In this document: one piece after another, positions 30,472 to 39,902 of the stretch
Layout of the letters: the number at the start of each line of letters is the position of its first letter
Position numbering within the stretch: position 1 is the first letter of the stretch
Assembly (NCBI RefSeq): GCF_018777385.1
Contig: NZ_JAFJYB010000002.1
Location: 248,001 to 312,000, forward strand
Direction of reading: 5' to 3'
Length of the DNA: 64,000 nt
Source of the DNA: Candidatus Symbiopectobacterium endolongispinus
GTDB lineage: Bacteria > Pseudomonadota > Gammaproteobacteria > Enterobacterales > Enterobacteriaceae
The notes under the pieces: model-generated
What the model saw: only the letters and a program-made list of their open reading frames with translations
Database searches by the model: none
Told to the model about the DNA's origin: nothing
Program-made: the position numbers and the translations under genes

Positions 30472-31079
30472 ATGACTTCTGCGTCCATGCCCATTTCGCC
30501 ACAGCAACAGCGTCAGGCCATGCGCGATCGCGTGCGTCAGTTGCGCCGCGCGCTCACGCAGAAACAACAAGCCCGGTTTGCCCAGCAGATTGCCGAACGT
30601 GCGTTGGAACAACCTGAAGTGCAGCAGGCACAGCGGATTGCGCTGTTTTTGTCGTTTGACGGTGAGCTGGATACCCAGCCGTTGATTGACCGTCTGTGGC
30701 AGCAGGGAAAGGCGGTGTATCTGCCGGTACTGCACCAGTTTTCGCCGGGACATTTGCTGTTTTTACACTACGATGCGCAGACACCGCTGGTAAAGAATCG
30801 CCTGAAGATCTTTGAGCCGCGTCTGGATGTGCGCCGCGTGTTGCCGCTAATCCAACTCGATGTACTGTTTACGCCGTTGGTGGCGTTCGATGCGCAGGGA
30901 CAACGGCTGGGCATGGGCGGCGGGTTTTATGACCGGACCTTACAGCGCTGGCAACAGCGGGGGCCATACCCGATTGGCTTGGCCCATATGCCAGCAGGTC
31001 GATGCCATCCCGAACGAAGCGTGGGACATCCCGTTGCCCGCCATTCTGCCCCCCCCCCTCTCGCCGCTGGCAGTGGTAA
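30472..31079 (+). pseudogene. fau: 5-formyltetrahydrofolate cyclo-ligase, C-terminus frameshifted twice
   Basis: The start at 30472 (MTSASMPISPQQQRQ) leads through RQLRRALTQKQQ, IALFLSFDGELDT and the signature LGMGGGFYDRTL. After GPYPIGLAH a one-base loss near 30988 shifts the frame. The expected CQQVDAIPNEAWDIPLPAI is present in another frame. A second break lies in a run of ten C (31049-31058), after which RRWQW and the natural stop at 31079 are recovered in a third frame. The enzyme makes methenyl-THF from 5-formyl-THF. About 30 C-terminal residues are scrambled, so activity is doubtful. Either shift could be a homopolymer error only at the C10 run. Confidence 0.85.
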
Positions 31080-31090
31080 TCCGTCGTTGA

Positions 31091-32340
31091 TTACAGCGTC
31101 GGCGTATCTGGCCCGCCAGACGTACGGTGCGACAGCATTTGTTGTACCAGTTCCACGCAGCGCAGGAAGCGCGAATCATAATCTGATTCGGTTACGTGTA
31201 CGTAAGGGGCGTTATTCTTCACCAGCATGGTTTTGAGTAGCGTTTGGAACGCGCTGCGTGCGGTACTGCTACCCAGGCTACGTAAACCATCCACGACCCA
31301 CGGCGTATTGTTTTCCAGCAGAATCACCAGATCAAACCGGTATTCGTCCATCAACGCCTGGACAAAAGGGTGTTCGCGTCCTTCATACTGCTTGCAAAAT
31401 GCCTGGGTGGTGATGAAATCGGTATCGATAAAGACCACTTTATTGGCATATTTCACTGCGAAATCAATGCATTGTGCTTGTCCTAGCGCGATTTTGTCGT
31501 AGTCGGAATATTGCAGCGCCATCTCGTCGCCGCCCAGATGGGGAAAGACATAGTCCCGGCCAAACTCCCAAACGCTGGTGGTATTGAAGATATTGGCGAG
31601 CTTGTTGACCAGCGTCGATTTACCGCTGGATTCGCCGCCGAGAATGGCAACGGTGCGCACGAAAAAGGGCTTCACTTCGGTGGGAATATAATCCCAATAA
31701 CGGAACGGATCGTGACGGATCTGTGCGCCGCTGATGTTCATAAATGAGCGTTCTGGGTCAACCAACACCGCGTCGATGCCTAACTGTTCGCGGTACTGCG
31801 GAGTATCTTTGGCTTCGCTGGTATAGACAAAGTTGGGTTCAATCGCCTTCTCTTGCATAAAGGCCTTGATACCGCGACTCCATACATCCCAGCCGTGTGG
31901 GTAAGGCTCCATGCCTTCTTCGTTAAAGGCGTGAATGCGGATATTCTTCTGATATTTAAAAGTTTGTAGCAGCCAACGCAGACGGTGGGCTGCTGCGACA
32001 TGGCGCTGTGCTCAAACAGCAGGCGGTCGCATGATTCGTCGTAACCCAGGATCACATGCAATTCATCAACCTGACTACAGGCGCGCTGGATCAGGTAGAT
32101 ATGGCCGGTATGCAGAGGATAAAACTTGCCGAACACCACCCCGATGGTTTTGTCGTGGCGGGGAAATTCCAGTTCCAGAAAACGGTGCAGCGCTTCCAGC
32201 TTTTGAGCGCTGGGGTTTTTGATCTTGGCATTCAGCAATTGGCTGAGATAGCCCTTGGTCATACCGGTTGCGTCGGCAACCTGCTGAAGGGTACACCCTT
32301 TCTTGCGGATGGCGGGTTTCAGGTAATCAAAAGATGACAT
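31091..32340 (-). pseudogene. nadR: NadR (NAD repressor / NMN adenylyltransferase / ribosylnicotinamide kinase), frameshifted
   Basis: The start at 32340 (MSSFDYLKPAIRKKG) gives the Xre-type HTH (VADATGMTKGYLSQLLNAK) and the adenylyltransferase motif GVVFGKFYPLHTGHIYLI. The frame breaks after AMSQQPTV near 31990. Codons for the expected DRLRW are missing there, and LRWLLQTFKYQ is readable in another frame, fitting a deletion of about ten bases. The rest is in frame: PYPHGWDVWSRG, ISGAQIRHDP, and the kinase P-loop AILGGESSGKSTL. NadR senses NAD, represses de novo synthesis and salvages nicotinamide riboside. It lies 11 nt from the convergent fau end. Confidence 0.9.
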
Positions 32341-32436
32341 TGTCAGGCACTCTTGGTTTAGCACGTGTGTTTAGCATGCTAAACCAAGATACCACAAGCA
32401 TTCTCAACCTGCGCGCATGTTCCCGCAGGTTAGGCG

Positions 32437-33817
32437 TTAAAGATCGTCGAGGATCGCCAGTGCGTCAGTCAGCTTTTTCACGCCAAACACCTGCATGTTG
32501 GCGGGGGGCGTTTTGGCGCATTGGCATGCGGGACGATGGCGCGCTTGAAGCCGTGTTTGGCCGCTTCGGAAATACGTTCCTGACCGCTGGGCACTGGCCT
32601 TATCTCGCCGGATAGCCCCACTTCGCCGAACACCACCAGATCCTGCGGCAGCGGCCTGTTGCGCAGGCTGGAGACCAACGATAGCAGCAGTGCCAGATCG
32701 GCGCTGGTTTCGGTGACTTTTACGCCACCAACCACGTTCACGAACACATCCTGATCCGCCATTTGCAGTCCGCCGTGGCGGTGTAACACGGCGAGCAGGA
32801 AGCGCCAGTCGGTTCTGTTCCAGACCGACGGCGACGCGGCGAGGGTTGGCCATCATCGAGTGATCCACCAACGCCTGAATCTCCACCAGCAGAGGACGCG
32901 TGCCTTCCCACACCACCATAACGGAGCTGCCGGACATCACTTCATCACCACGGCTGAGAAAAATGGCAGAGTGGTTGCTGACTTCGCGCAATCCCTGCTC
33001 GGTCATGGCGAACACTCCCAATTCATTGACGGCACCGAAACGGTTTTTATGGCTGCGCAGGGTACGAAAACGGGAATCTGTATCACCGTCGAGCAGCACG
33101 GAGCAGTCAATGCAGTGCTCCAGCACCTTGGGGCCAGCCAATGAACCATCTTTGGTAACGTGGCCCACCATCACGATAGCGACACCGCGCGTTTTGGCAA
33201 AGCGGGTGAGATAGGCGGCGGTTTCCCGCACCTGTGCCACGCTGCCGGGTGAGGATTGGATATCGGCCAGATGCATCACCTGAATCGAGTCGATCACTAT
33301 CAGCCTGGGCTGCTCCTGTTCGGCAATCAGACAGATTTGCTCGATGCTGGTTTCGGACAGCATATTGAGATGCTGGGTTGGCAGGCCCAAGCGGTGCGCG
33401 CGCATCGCCACCTGCTGTAGCGACTCTTCTCCTGTGACGTACAGTTTTCATCTGTTCAGAGAGCTTGCACAAGGTTTGCAGCAGCAGGGTACTTTTCCCC
33501 GCGCCGGGGTTGCCCTCGATCAGAATGGCGCTGCCGGGCACCACGCCGCCGCCCAACACGCGATCGAACTCGCTAAAGCCGGTGGAAAAACGCGGTAGCG
33601 CTTCCAGGCTGATGTCAGAGAGTTTTTGTACGCGGCTGATGCCTTCATGGTCGCCCGCATAGCCAGTTCGGCGATCGTGGCGAGACGTCGCGGCGGCGGC
33701 CAGCCGCACTTCGGTAATGGTGTTCCAGGCGTTACAGACGCTGCATTGGCCCTGCAAGCGCGGATAATCGGCACCACATTCGTTGCAAACGAAGGCGCGT
33801 TTAACGGCTTTTGCCAC
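32437..33817 (-). pseudogene. radA: DNA repair protein RadA, three frameshifts
   Basis: The start at 33817 (MAKAVKRAFVCNECG) gives the zinc finger CNECG...CSVC and the Walker A motif EGNPGAGKSTLLLQ. The frame breaks after LSEQMKT near 33445. The second segment has VIDSIQVM and the RadA-specific KNRFG motif (SHKNRFGAVNELG). Further breaks near 32815 and 32500 shift into and out of the Lon-like C-terminal domain (DVFVNVVGGVKVTETSADLA). RadA promotes branch migration during recombination. The order serB-radA-nadR is conserved in enterobacteria. Three independent shifts indicate old loss relative to its neighbours. Confidence 0.9.
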
Positions 33818-33834
33818 GATTCACCCCACTGCTC

Positions 33835-34806
33835 TTAGCGTTTTTCGTGCCGCAGGCTGCCGCTCAGTACGCACATGACGCAGGTTAAATCGGCGTGACG
33901 GATGCCTGCTCATTCACTTTGGGTTTGGCATGATAGGCGATGCCGAGCCCGGATGCCTTGATCATCACCAGATCGTTGGCCCCGTCACCGATGGCAATGG
34001 TCTGCTCTTCGGGGATCTCCAGCTTCTCCGCCAGTTGGCGCAGGGTTTTGGCTTTATATTTGGCATCGACGATTGGACCTATCACTTCGCCGGTCAGCTT
34101 ACCGTCGCGCAAACCCATTCCGTTGGCCACTGCCGCCACCAGGCCGAGTTTCTCTTTCAGATGATCGGCGAAATAGGTGAAGCCGCCGGACGCAATGGCG
34201 ACGTGCCAGCCAGCCGCCTGCAACTGCTAGACCATGTAGGTCAGCCCTGGCATCAGCGGCAGATTTTTGCGCACTTTTTGCAGGATATCAGCATTGGCTC
34301 CCTTAAGGGTGCCCACGCGCTCGCGCAGACTGGCGGAGAAATCCAACTCATCGCGCATCGCCCGTTCGGTGATCGCCGCCACCTTCTCTCCGGTGCCGGC
34401 CAGTTTGGCGATTTCATCAATACACTCGATCTGAATGGCGGTGGAATCCATGTACATCACCAGTAAACCGGGCGCACGCAGCGTCGGGGTGTTGCACATC
34501 GGGGCCACATCCATCCCCAGTTCATGAGCCAGTTTGGTGGCGCGTGGCGTGAGCGAACCGGCCAGCCAAACGCACCACCTGATAATCTTCCACGTTCCAG
34601 GCGCTGACGATCACCATCGCCGCACCGAGCTTGCGCTGGTAACGCAAAAGCAAGTTTTTATCCAGTACGTCGCCGTACAGCAGCCAGCCGGTGTCCCCCG
34701 CGCGATAGTCGAGCGGCATCACTTCATCACCGCTGAGTGATAACGGCAGTCCCGGCCAACAGTTAATCTCGTTAGGGAGATCACGGTAGGTCTGACTATT
34801 CGGCAT
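33835..34806 (-). pseudogene. serB: Phosphoserine phosphatase, multiply inactivated
   Basis: The start at 34806 (MPNSQTYRDLPNE) is followed by LSGDEVMPLDYRAG. A frameshift falls near 34560. The HAD nucleophile motif then reads VMYMDSTAIQ where the family has VMDMDST, so the catalytic Asp is replaced by Tyr. A TAG follows at LTYMV-stop-QLQAAGWHV (near 34230). The later HAD motifs IASGGF and GDGANDLVMIK are intact, but a small deletion near 33897 shifts the frame before the expected HADLTCVMCVLSGS and the stop at 33835. SerB makes L-serine from phosphoserine. Four lesions, one directly in the active site, leave no function. Confidence 0.93.
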
Positions 34807-34947
34807 GGGGCATCCTCTTCTGGCAAAAATAGCGCGTACTGACGCGGGTAAACATAACAGAACATCACTCAGAAAACAGGGCAACAAGCTATCCTATCGC
34901 TATCGCTTCTGGCAACATGAAAGTATGCAAATCGCTCAGGGATTCTC

Positions 34948-35625
34948 ATGGTCCACACCCGGTTAAAATTCCGCTTACACCGCACCGCTATTGTACTGAT
35001 CTGCCTGGCGCTGCTGGTTGCATTGATGCAGGTGGCGTCCTATTTCAGCCTGAGTCATCAAATGGCGCGTTCCGAGCAGGTTGAAGACATTGCACGCACG
35101 CTGGCGCGGCAGGTGGCGTTCAGCCTGACGCCGCTGATGGAAAGCAACGATGATAACAGCCAGAAAATCAGCACGATGCTGGCGCAGTTAACGCAAAATA
35201 GCCGCATTCTCGACGCGGCACTCTATCAGCAGGACGGTTCATTGATTGCCCGTACTGGAGAAGAGGTTGTGGTGCGCGATCGGCTGGCGCTGGATGGCAA
35301 GCGGGTGGGGAGTTATTTCAACCACCAGATTGTGCAGCCCATCAACGGCAAGGATGGCCCGATCGGGTTTCTGCGCATGACGCTCGATACTCACGTGTTG
35401 GCGACCGAAGCCAAGCAGGTCGATAACACTACCAATATCTTGCGCCTGATGATTCTGCTGGCGTTAGCGATCGGCATTATTCTGGCCCGCACGCTGTTGC
35501 AGCACCGCCGCAGCCGCTGGCAGCAGTCACCCTATCTGCTCACCGTCAACACGCCGGTAAAGGAAGATGACGAGAATACCTCATCGCCTGTGCCGGAAGA
35601 GAAAACGGACAAGCCTGAGTCATAA
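34948..35625 (+). CDS. ytjB: YtjB/Smp family membrane protein
   Basis: This intact 225-residue protein has an N-terminal membrane helix (IVLICLALLVALMQVASYF) and a periplasmic domain ending in LRMTLDTHVLATEAKQVDN. A second helix (ILRLMILLALAIGIILA) precedes a short basic-then-acidic cytoplasmic tail. It is divergent from serB as in E. coli, where the gene is called smp or ytjB. Its function is unknown; the two-helix topology with a periplasmic sensor-like domain is visible. The C-terminal acidic tail is longer than in E. coli. Confidence 0.9.
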   Translation: MVHTRLKFRLHRTAIVLICLALLVALMQVASYFSLSHQMARSEQVEDIARTLARQVAFSLTPLMESNDDNSQKISTMLAQLTQNSRILDAALYQQDGSLIARTGEEVVVRDRLALDGKRVGSYFNHQIVQPINGKDGPIGFLRMTLDTHVLATEAKQVDNTTNILRLMILLALAIGIILARTLLQHRRSRWQQSPYLLTVNTPVKEDDENTSSPVPEEKTDKPES

Positions 35626-35941
35626 CTATAGATCAGTAACGGTGGCGCGCGTTGTGGCGTGCTGCCGTGCCACTTCTCGGCTTTTGGTTACCATTCCCGC
35701 CTTATTGGTATAATGCATTTCTCATTAATTGCGTGTTTGTCGTATACGTTACATTTATTCTTGTGATTTCAATCACGTCAGCTCAGTGGTTATTTTCCCT
35801 TATAAAAAAAATTTAATCTTCATCACAGTTTTTGGCGCATTACGGGCGCTTAATTGGTATGACATATTTTGTTGTGGTCATGTATGTAGAAAAGAAATGT
35901 CTGACTAATTTTGTTTTTTATTCAATGTTGACGGGGAAAAT
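35626..35941. promoter_or_regulatory. Upstream region of the GntP-type permease with a CRP-like site
   Basis: This 316-bp AT-rich region has no gene. TGTGATTTCAATCACG at 35762-35777 matches the CRP consensus half-sites with correct 6-bp spacing and only one final-base deviation. It lies about 165 bp upstream of the permease start, so the permease was probably catabolite-activated. No terminator after ytjB was evident. Confidence 0.55.
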
Positions 35942-37264
35942 ATGAATTTTATTATTGAGGCGCTGCCCCATTATATGGGTGGCTCTGGGCGTCGTTTTGC
36001 TGTTAATTTTAAATATGAAATTTAAAATTAACGGGATGTTGGCACTGCTGCTCGCGGCGATGTTTGTCGGTGTGTGTGAAGAGTTACCACTTGAGGCAAT
36101 TGGTAAATCGATTAAAAACGGCGTCGGCAGTACGCTGGGGCATTCGGCATTAATTATTCTGTTTGGTGCCATTCTGGGTAAATTGATGGTGGATTCCGGT
36201 GCGGCGCAGCGGGTTTCATCAACGCTACTGAAAAGATTCGGGCCGCAGAAAGTCCAATGGGCTATTTTGGTTATCGGATTAATTTTCGGTCTGGCCATGT
36301 TCTATGAAGTGGCTTTCCTGATTTTAGCACCTTTGGTTATCAGTATTGCCCGAGAAGCAAAAATCCCTTTCCTGAAATTGGGTATCACCATGGTTGCCGC
36401 CGCAACAACGGCGCACAGCCTGGCCCCACCGCGCTGGTGACTGCATTCCATGCGGATATGGGGATGGTGTATATTTACGGGATTATCGTTGCCGTTCCTA
36501 CCGTAATTTGCTCGGGCATCCTGTTGCCTAAACTGCTGGGGAATTTGGATCGTCCTATTCCTGAGTTATTGGAATCGCAAAAGGTATTTTCTGATGATGA
36601 GATGCCAAGCTTTGCGATCAGCCTGTTAGTGCCGCTGATCCCGGCGATTATTATTACCGGTGTTACGGTGCTGAAGCTGTTTATTGCCAAAAATAGCGTG
36701 GTGCTGCCTTTTCTTAATTTTATCGGCAATGCGCAAATCAGTATGTTGATTGCGGTATTGGTCAGCCTGTTTGCCTTCGGAGTTAATCGCGGCAGAAGTA
36801 TGTCCGATGTCATGAAATCCTACACCGTCGCCATTGAAAAAGTGGCGATGGTGGTCTTTATCATCGGTGCAGGCGGCGCGTTTAAACAAATTATCATGGA
36901 CACCGGCGTCGGTGATTATATTGCGGATATGATGCGACATTCATCGATATCATCGCTGATCATGGCCTGGTTTATAACTGTGCTGCTGCGTCTTGCTACC
37001 GGTGCCGGCACTGTCTCCGCCATCACGGCGGCAGGGATTGTCGACCCGATGATCACCACTTTTAACGTCAACCCGGCGCTGATGGTGCTCGCCACCGCTT
37101 CTGGGAGTAACACCCTGACGCACGTTAACGATGCTGCGTTCTGGTTGTTTAAAGAGTATTTTGGGCTGTCGATTAAAGACACCTTCAAAACCTTGGGGCT
37201 GTTGGAACTGACCAACTCAGTGGTGGGGTTACTGATCGTGCTGCTGCTGTCGCTGGTTGTGTAA
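35942..37264 (+). pseudogene. GntP-family sugar-acid permease, two frameshifts
   Basis: The ATG at 35942 gives MNFIIEALP, then the frame is lost at CCCC. With CCC it reads [25 protein letters not shown], a typical GntP N-terminus. The next segment runs to AHSLAPP near 36430. There a deletion of roughly 20 bases removes the conserved PPQPGP-type loop and shifts the frame, which resumes at [12 protein letters not shown]. The C-terminal part has LRLATGAGTVSAITAAGIV and SGSNTLTHVNDAAFWLFKEYF. The family imports gluconate and related acids with protons. The exact substrate cannot be read. Confidence 0.85.
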
Positions 37265-37279
37265 CCCGTTACCGACCAT

Positions 37280-37365
37280 CTCCGTCATTCCCGCGAAGGC
37301 GGGAACCCCTTACAGGGAGAACGCGTTCCTTCTGCACAAGTTCCCCGGCCTTCGCCGAGGATGAC
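37280..37365 (+). repeat. 86-bp interspersed palindromic repeat, copy B
   Basis: This repeat matches the one at 25041-25126 in length and in both hairpin halves. Here the element is additionally bracketed by a longer imperfect inverted repeat: ACCGACCATCTCCGTCATTC around 37271 and, reversed, ACCAGACCTCCGTCATTC around 37395. This gives a MITE-like unit of about 125 bp between the permease and tam 3' ends. Confidence 0.85.
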
Positions 37366-37399
37366 TAAGGTGATGGGAATGACGGAGGTCTGGTATCAC

Positions 37400-37957
37400 T
37401 TAACGTTTGCGCGCCACGATAAACAGGCGCGGGAACGCCAGCAGGCGTTTGCCGTCGGCGTGTGGCGGGTAGGCCGTTTCCAACTGTTGGCGATAGCTAT
37501 CAAGGAATACAGCCTGTTCGGCCACCGCGCGCATCAGTCGGTGGCTGGGTTCGTCCAGATTATCCGGCATTTGCACTGCCAGCATACCCCCTTGCGCCAA
37601 CTGCTGTGCCAGGTGCGGAAACAACTGTGCGTGCTCCGGCACCCATTGCAACGAGGCGTTGGCATAAATCACATCCTGTGGCTGTGCGGGCCGCCAGGTG
37701 GCGATATCCGCTTGCACAAACTGCTGTTGCGGCAGGCGTTCGCGCGCTTGTGCCAGCATGGCTGCCGAGGTATCGACGCCTGTCACCGTCGCGTGCGGCC
37801 ACGCTTGCGCTAACAGTTCAGTACTGTTACCTGGTCCGCAGCCCAGATCGCTGACGGTATCGGGATTCGGATGGGCAATGCGGGCAACCAACTCCTGTGC
37901 CGGGCGGGTACGTTCGTTGGCAAAGCGTAAATAGAGTGCGGGGTTCCAATCTTTCAT
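37400..37957 (-). pseudogene. tam: Trans-aconitate 2-methyltransferase with a large in-frame deletion
   Basis: The start at 37957 ([20 protein letters not shown]) leads to the SAM-binding motif [16 protein letters not shown], then [22 protein letters not shown] and [13 protein letters not shown]. After MRAVAE the sequence jumps to [13 protein letters not shown] and the normal C-terminus [12 protein letters not shown]. Tam normally has about 252 residues and this frame has 185, so some 66 residues of the substrate-binding region are missing without a shift. The frame is open and could be translated, but methyltransferase activity on trans-aconitate is unlikely. Confidence 0.83.
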
Positions 37958-38205
37958 CGTTGCTCCTGATGGGTAGCAGACGCGGCAGGGTGAAAACAGC
38001 ATGCCAGATTTCTTTCTCTGGTGCTTGTGGGGATACGTTGCCTTTTATTTCCAACGTATTGCGCGAATATGCGCCGATTGATTGTGTCTCACCCACAAAT
38101 CAGGGAAAATACCCGGCTAATACGTTTTTTTCCCCACTTTGCCTGACGCGAACATCCTGATGCCGATGCTCTCGCCGGGTGGTTAACATAAGAAACCTGA
38201 AAATC

Positions 38206-38280
38206 ATGTCTCCAAGTGAATACGCTCGCGAAGTTGAGAAACGCAGAACGTTAGCCATTATCTCTCACCCCGATAACTAA
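38206..38280 (+). pseudogene. prfC: 5' end of prfC (release factor 3) cut by prophage integration; attL region
   Basis: ATG at 38206 gives [20 protein letters not shown] followed by HPDN and a stop. Enterobacterial PrfC begins with the same pattern ([20 protein letters not shown]). The match ends immediately before the P-loop (AGKTT), at the point where phage DNA begins. The attL core should therefore lie within about 38255-38275 (TTATCTCTCACCCCGA). The 5' end of prfC is a known integration target for SXT/R391 elements and some lambdoid phages. Whether the right end rebuilds a full prfC cannot be seen here. Confidence 0.82.
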
Positions 38281-38294
38281 CCCCCCCCCAACAT

Positions 38295-38425
38295 TTCCTT
38301 TCAATAGCTATCATTCTTTGTCAAAGTCTTTCATTCTAACTATATAATTAATTGTTTTATAGTTATTAATGTTGCTGATTAAGTTCAATTCCTTTCAATT
38401 CATAATCAACTTCATTCAATTCCTT
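38295..38425. repeat. Candidate integrase arm-type sites near attL
   Basis: TTCCTTTCAAT occurs exactly at 38295-38305 and 38389-38399. TTCAATTCCTT occurs at 38384-38394 and 38415-38425. These short direct repeats lie between the proposed attL core and the integrase start, where arm-binding sites of tyrosine integrases are expected. The region 38281-38504 is otherwise AT-rich and noncoding. Confidence 0.45.
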
Positions 38426-38504
38426 GCTCTAAATTTCTGTACATGTCTTTGTACATAATGTAAAAATCGGACGTGTCTTTTTAGATATGTACAAGAGGTG
38501 GAGT

Positions 38505-39717
38505 ATGTCTCTCTCAGACGCTTGGTTACGTTCAGTGGCGGGTAAAGAGCGCTATAAAGTGTTGGTCAAGGCCGACCGGGATGGCCTGTCTGTCAGGGTG
38601 TCGCCAAAGGGAAAAATAGTGTTCCAGTACCGCTATCAATAGGCGGGTAAGGGGGAACGTGTTGATATCGGGACCTACCCCGCTACCGGGCTAAAAGAGG
38701 CCAGGGATGAAGTTATAAGACTGCGTGGTGAGCTTGAAGCAAATCGCAACCCTAAATTTTCGTGTGGATGAGCGCCGGCAGGTTATGGACGCTGTGTCTG
38801 TTGAGTATGTTATAAGGGAGTAGCATAAGGCGTACTGCATCAAAAATAAAAAAGGTGCCGATCAAATAATCCAATCTTTCGAGATTCACATTTTTCCGAG
38901 GCTTGGCGTCCGTCCACATGATATGACGTCTTTGCATGACTGGCTGGATATTTTAGAGCCATTAGCGCAAAAAACACCTGGGATTGCTGATAGGGTATTG
39001 ATCAATGCAAAGCAGGCGCATAGCTGGGCTTTTAGGCGCAAGATTAGCAGTGCCAAGCCCCTGCACGAAATAACGAGTAAAGATTTAGACATAAGTAAAG
39101 GTGAAGGTTCGCGGGTGTTAGACCCTAAAGAAATCAGTATTCTTTATGCCTGCATTCATGGCTCAAGGATGGTTCCAAAATACAAAATATTCATAGAGCT
39201 ACTTCTGCATTTTGGGTGTAGGTCTGGTGAGTTGCTAAATGCCAAAGTAGAACACTTCGATCTTATTAATAAGATATGGACTGTTCCGCCCGAGAATCAC
39301 AAAGCTGGCTCAGTTACAGGCAGATCGTTGAAGCGGCCTATTATCCCGCAGGCTGAAAAATTAATCGAAGCTGTTATTGCCATGAATAGTGGGTCTACTT
39401 TTGTTTTCACAAAAGAAGGGAAAAAGGAAGTTGTAAGGCGCTCATCTCTTTCGCCGCTACCCTATAACATTATGCAGTATGCTTGGCGTAGGTTGGATTA
39501 CCGATTTCCTCACTGGTCGCTTCATGATCTCAGAAGGACGGCTCGAACAAATTTTTCTGATTTTGTCGAGTCGCATGTGGCTGAAATAATGTTAGGACAT
39601 AAACTGCCGGGTGTGTGGCAGGTGTATGACAAAAGTGACTACCTGGACGAGCAACGAAAAGCATATTCGACATGGTGGACCCGCGTTGAGTCTTTTGTGA
39701 ATAGCGCTACTCAATAA
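38505..39717 (+). pseudogene. int: Prophage tyrosine integrase, two stops and a frameshift
   Basis: The start at 38505 (MSLSDAWLRSVAGKERY) has an AGAGGTGGAG site upstream and shows the N-terminal arm-binding domain of P4-type integrases. A TAG follows RYQ near 38642. The frame changes near 38760, and a second TAG interrupts YVIRE-stop-HKAYCIKNKKG near 38820. From 38923 the catalytic domain is open: GCRSGELL (Arg I), HDLRRTARTNF (HxLR) and LGHKLPGVWQVYDKSDY (second His and catalytic Tyr). The enzyme integrated the prophage at prfC. It is now inactive, so the prophage cannot excise by its own integrase. Confidence 0.88.
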
Positions 39718-39902
39718 CACCAGCAAATTTATGAATTTTATGTGTTGCCCAGCGGTTAGGACATGACTTAATGTCTGGATCGGGAAAGTCTGGGCGATTT
39801 TTTTTTTCCTGTTTTACGGTTGACGCTATTCCAGCGCAGAACGGTGGACACTGAAACACCGCAATAATCAGCAACTTCTTGTGTTTTCATCAAATCAGAC
39901 AT
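39707..39902 (-). pseudogene. AlpA/excisionase-like helix-turn-helix protein with an A10 tract frameshift
   Basis: The ATG at 39902 gives MSDLMKTQEVADYCGVSVST and continues VLRWNSVNRKTGKK. The coding strand then has ten A. With nine A the frame would read KKNRPDFPDPD and on to CPNRWATHKIHKFAGVIE, stopping at 39707, a 64-residue protein of the AlpA/MerR-like HTH type (HTH, then a FP-rich loop and RW). With ten A it stops early. Its place beside the integrase fits a directionality factor. It could be a pseudogene, or be rescued by polymerase slippage on the homopolymer. Confidence 0.65.
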
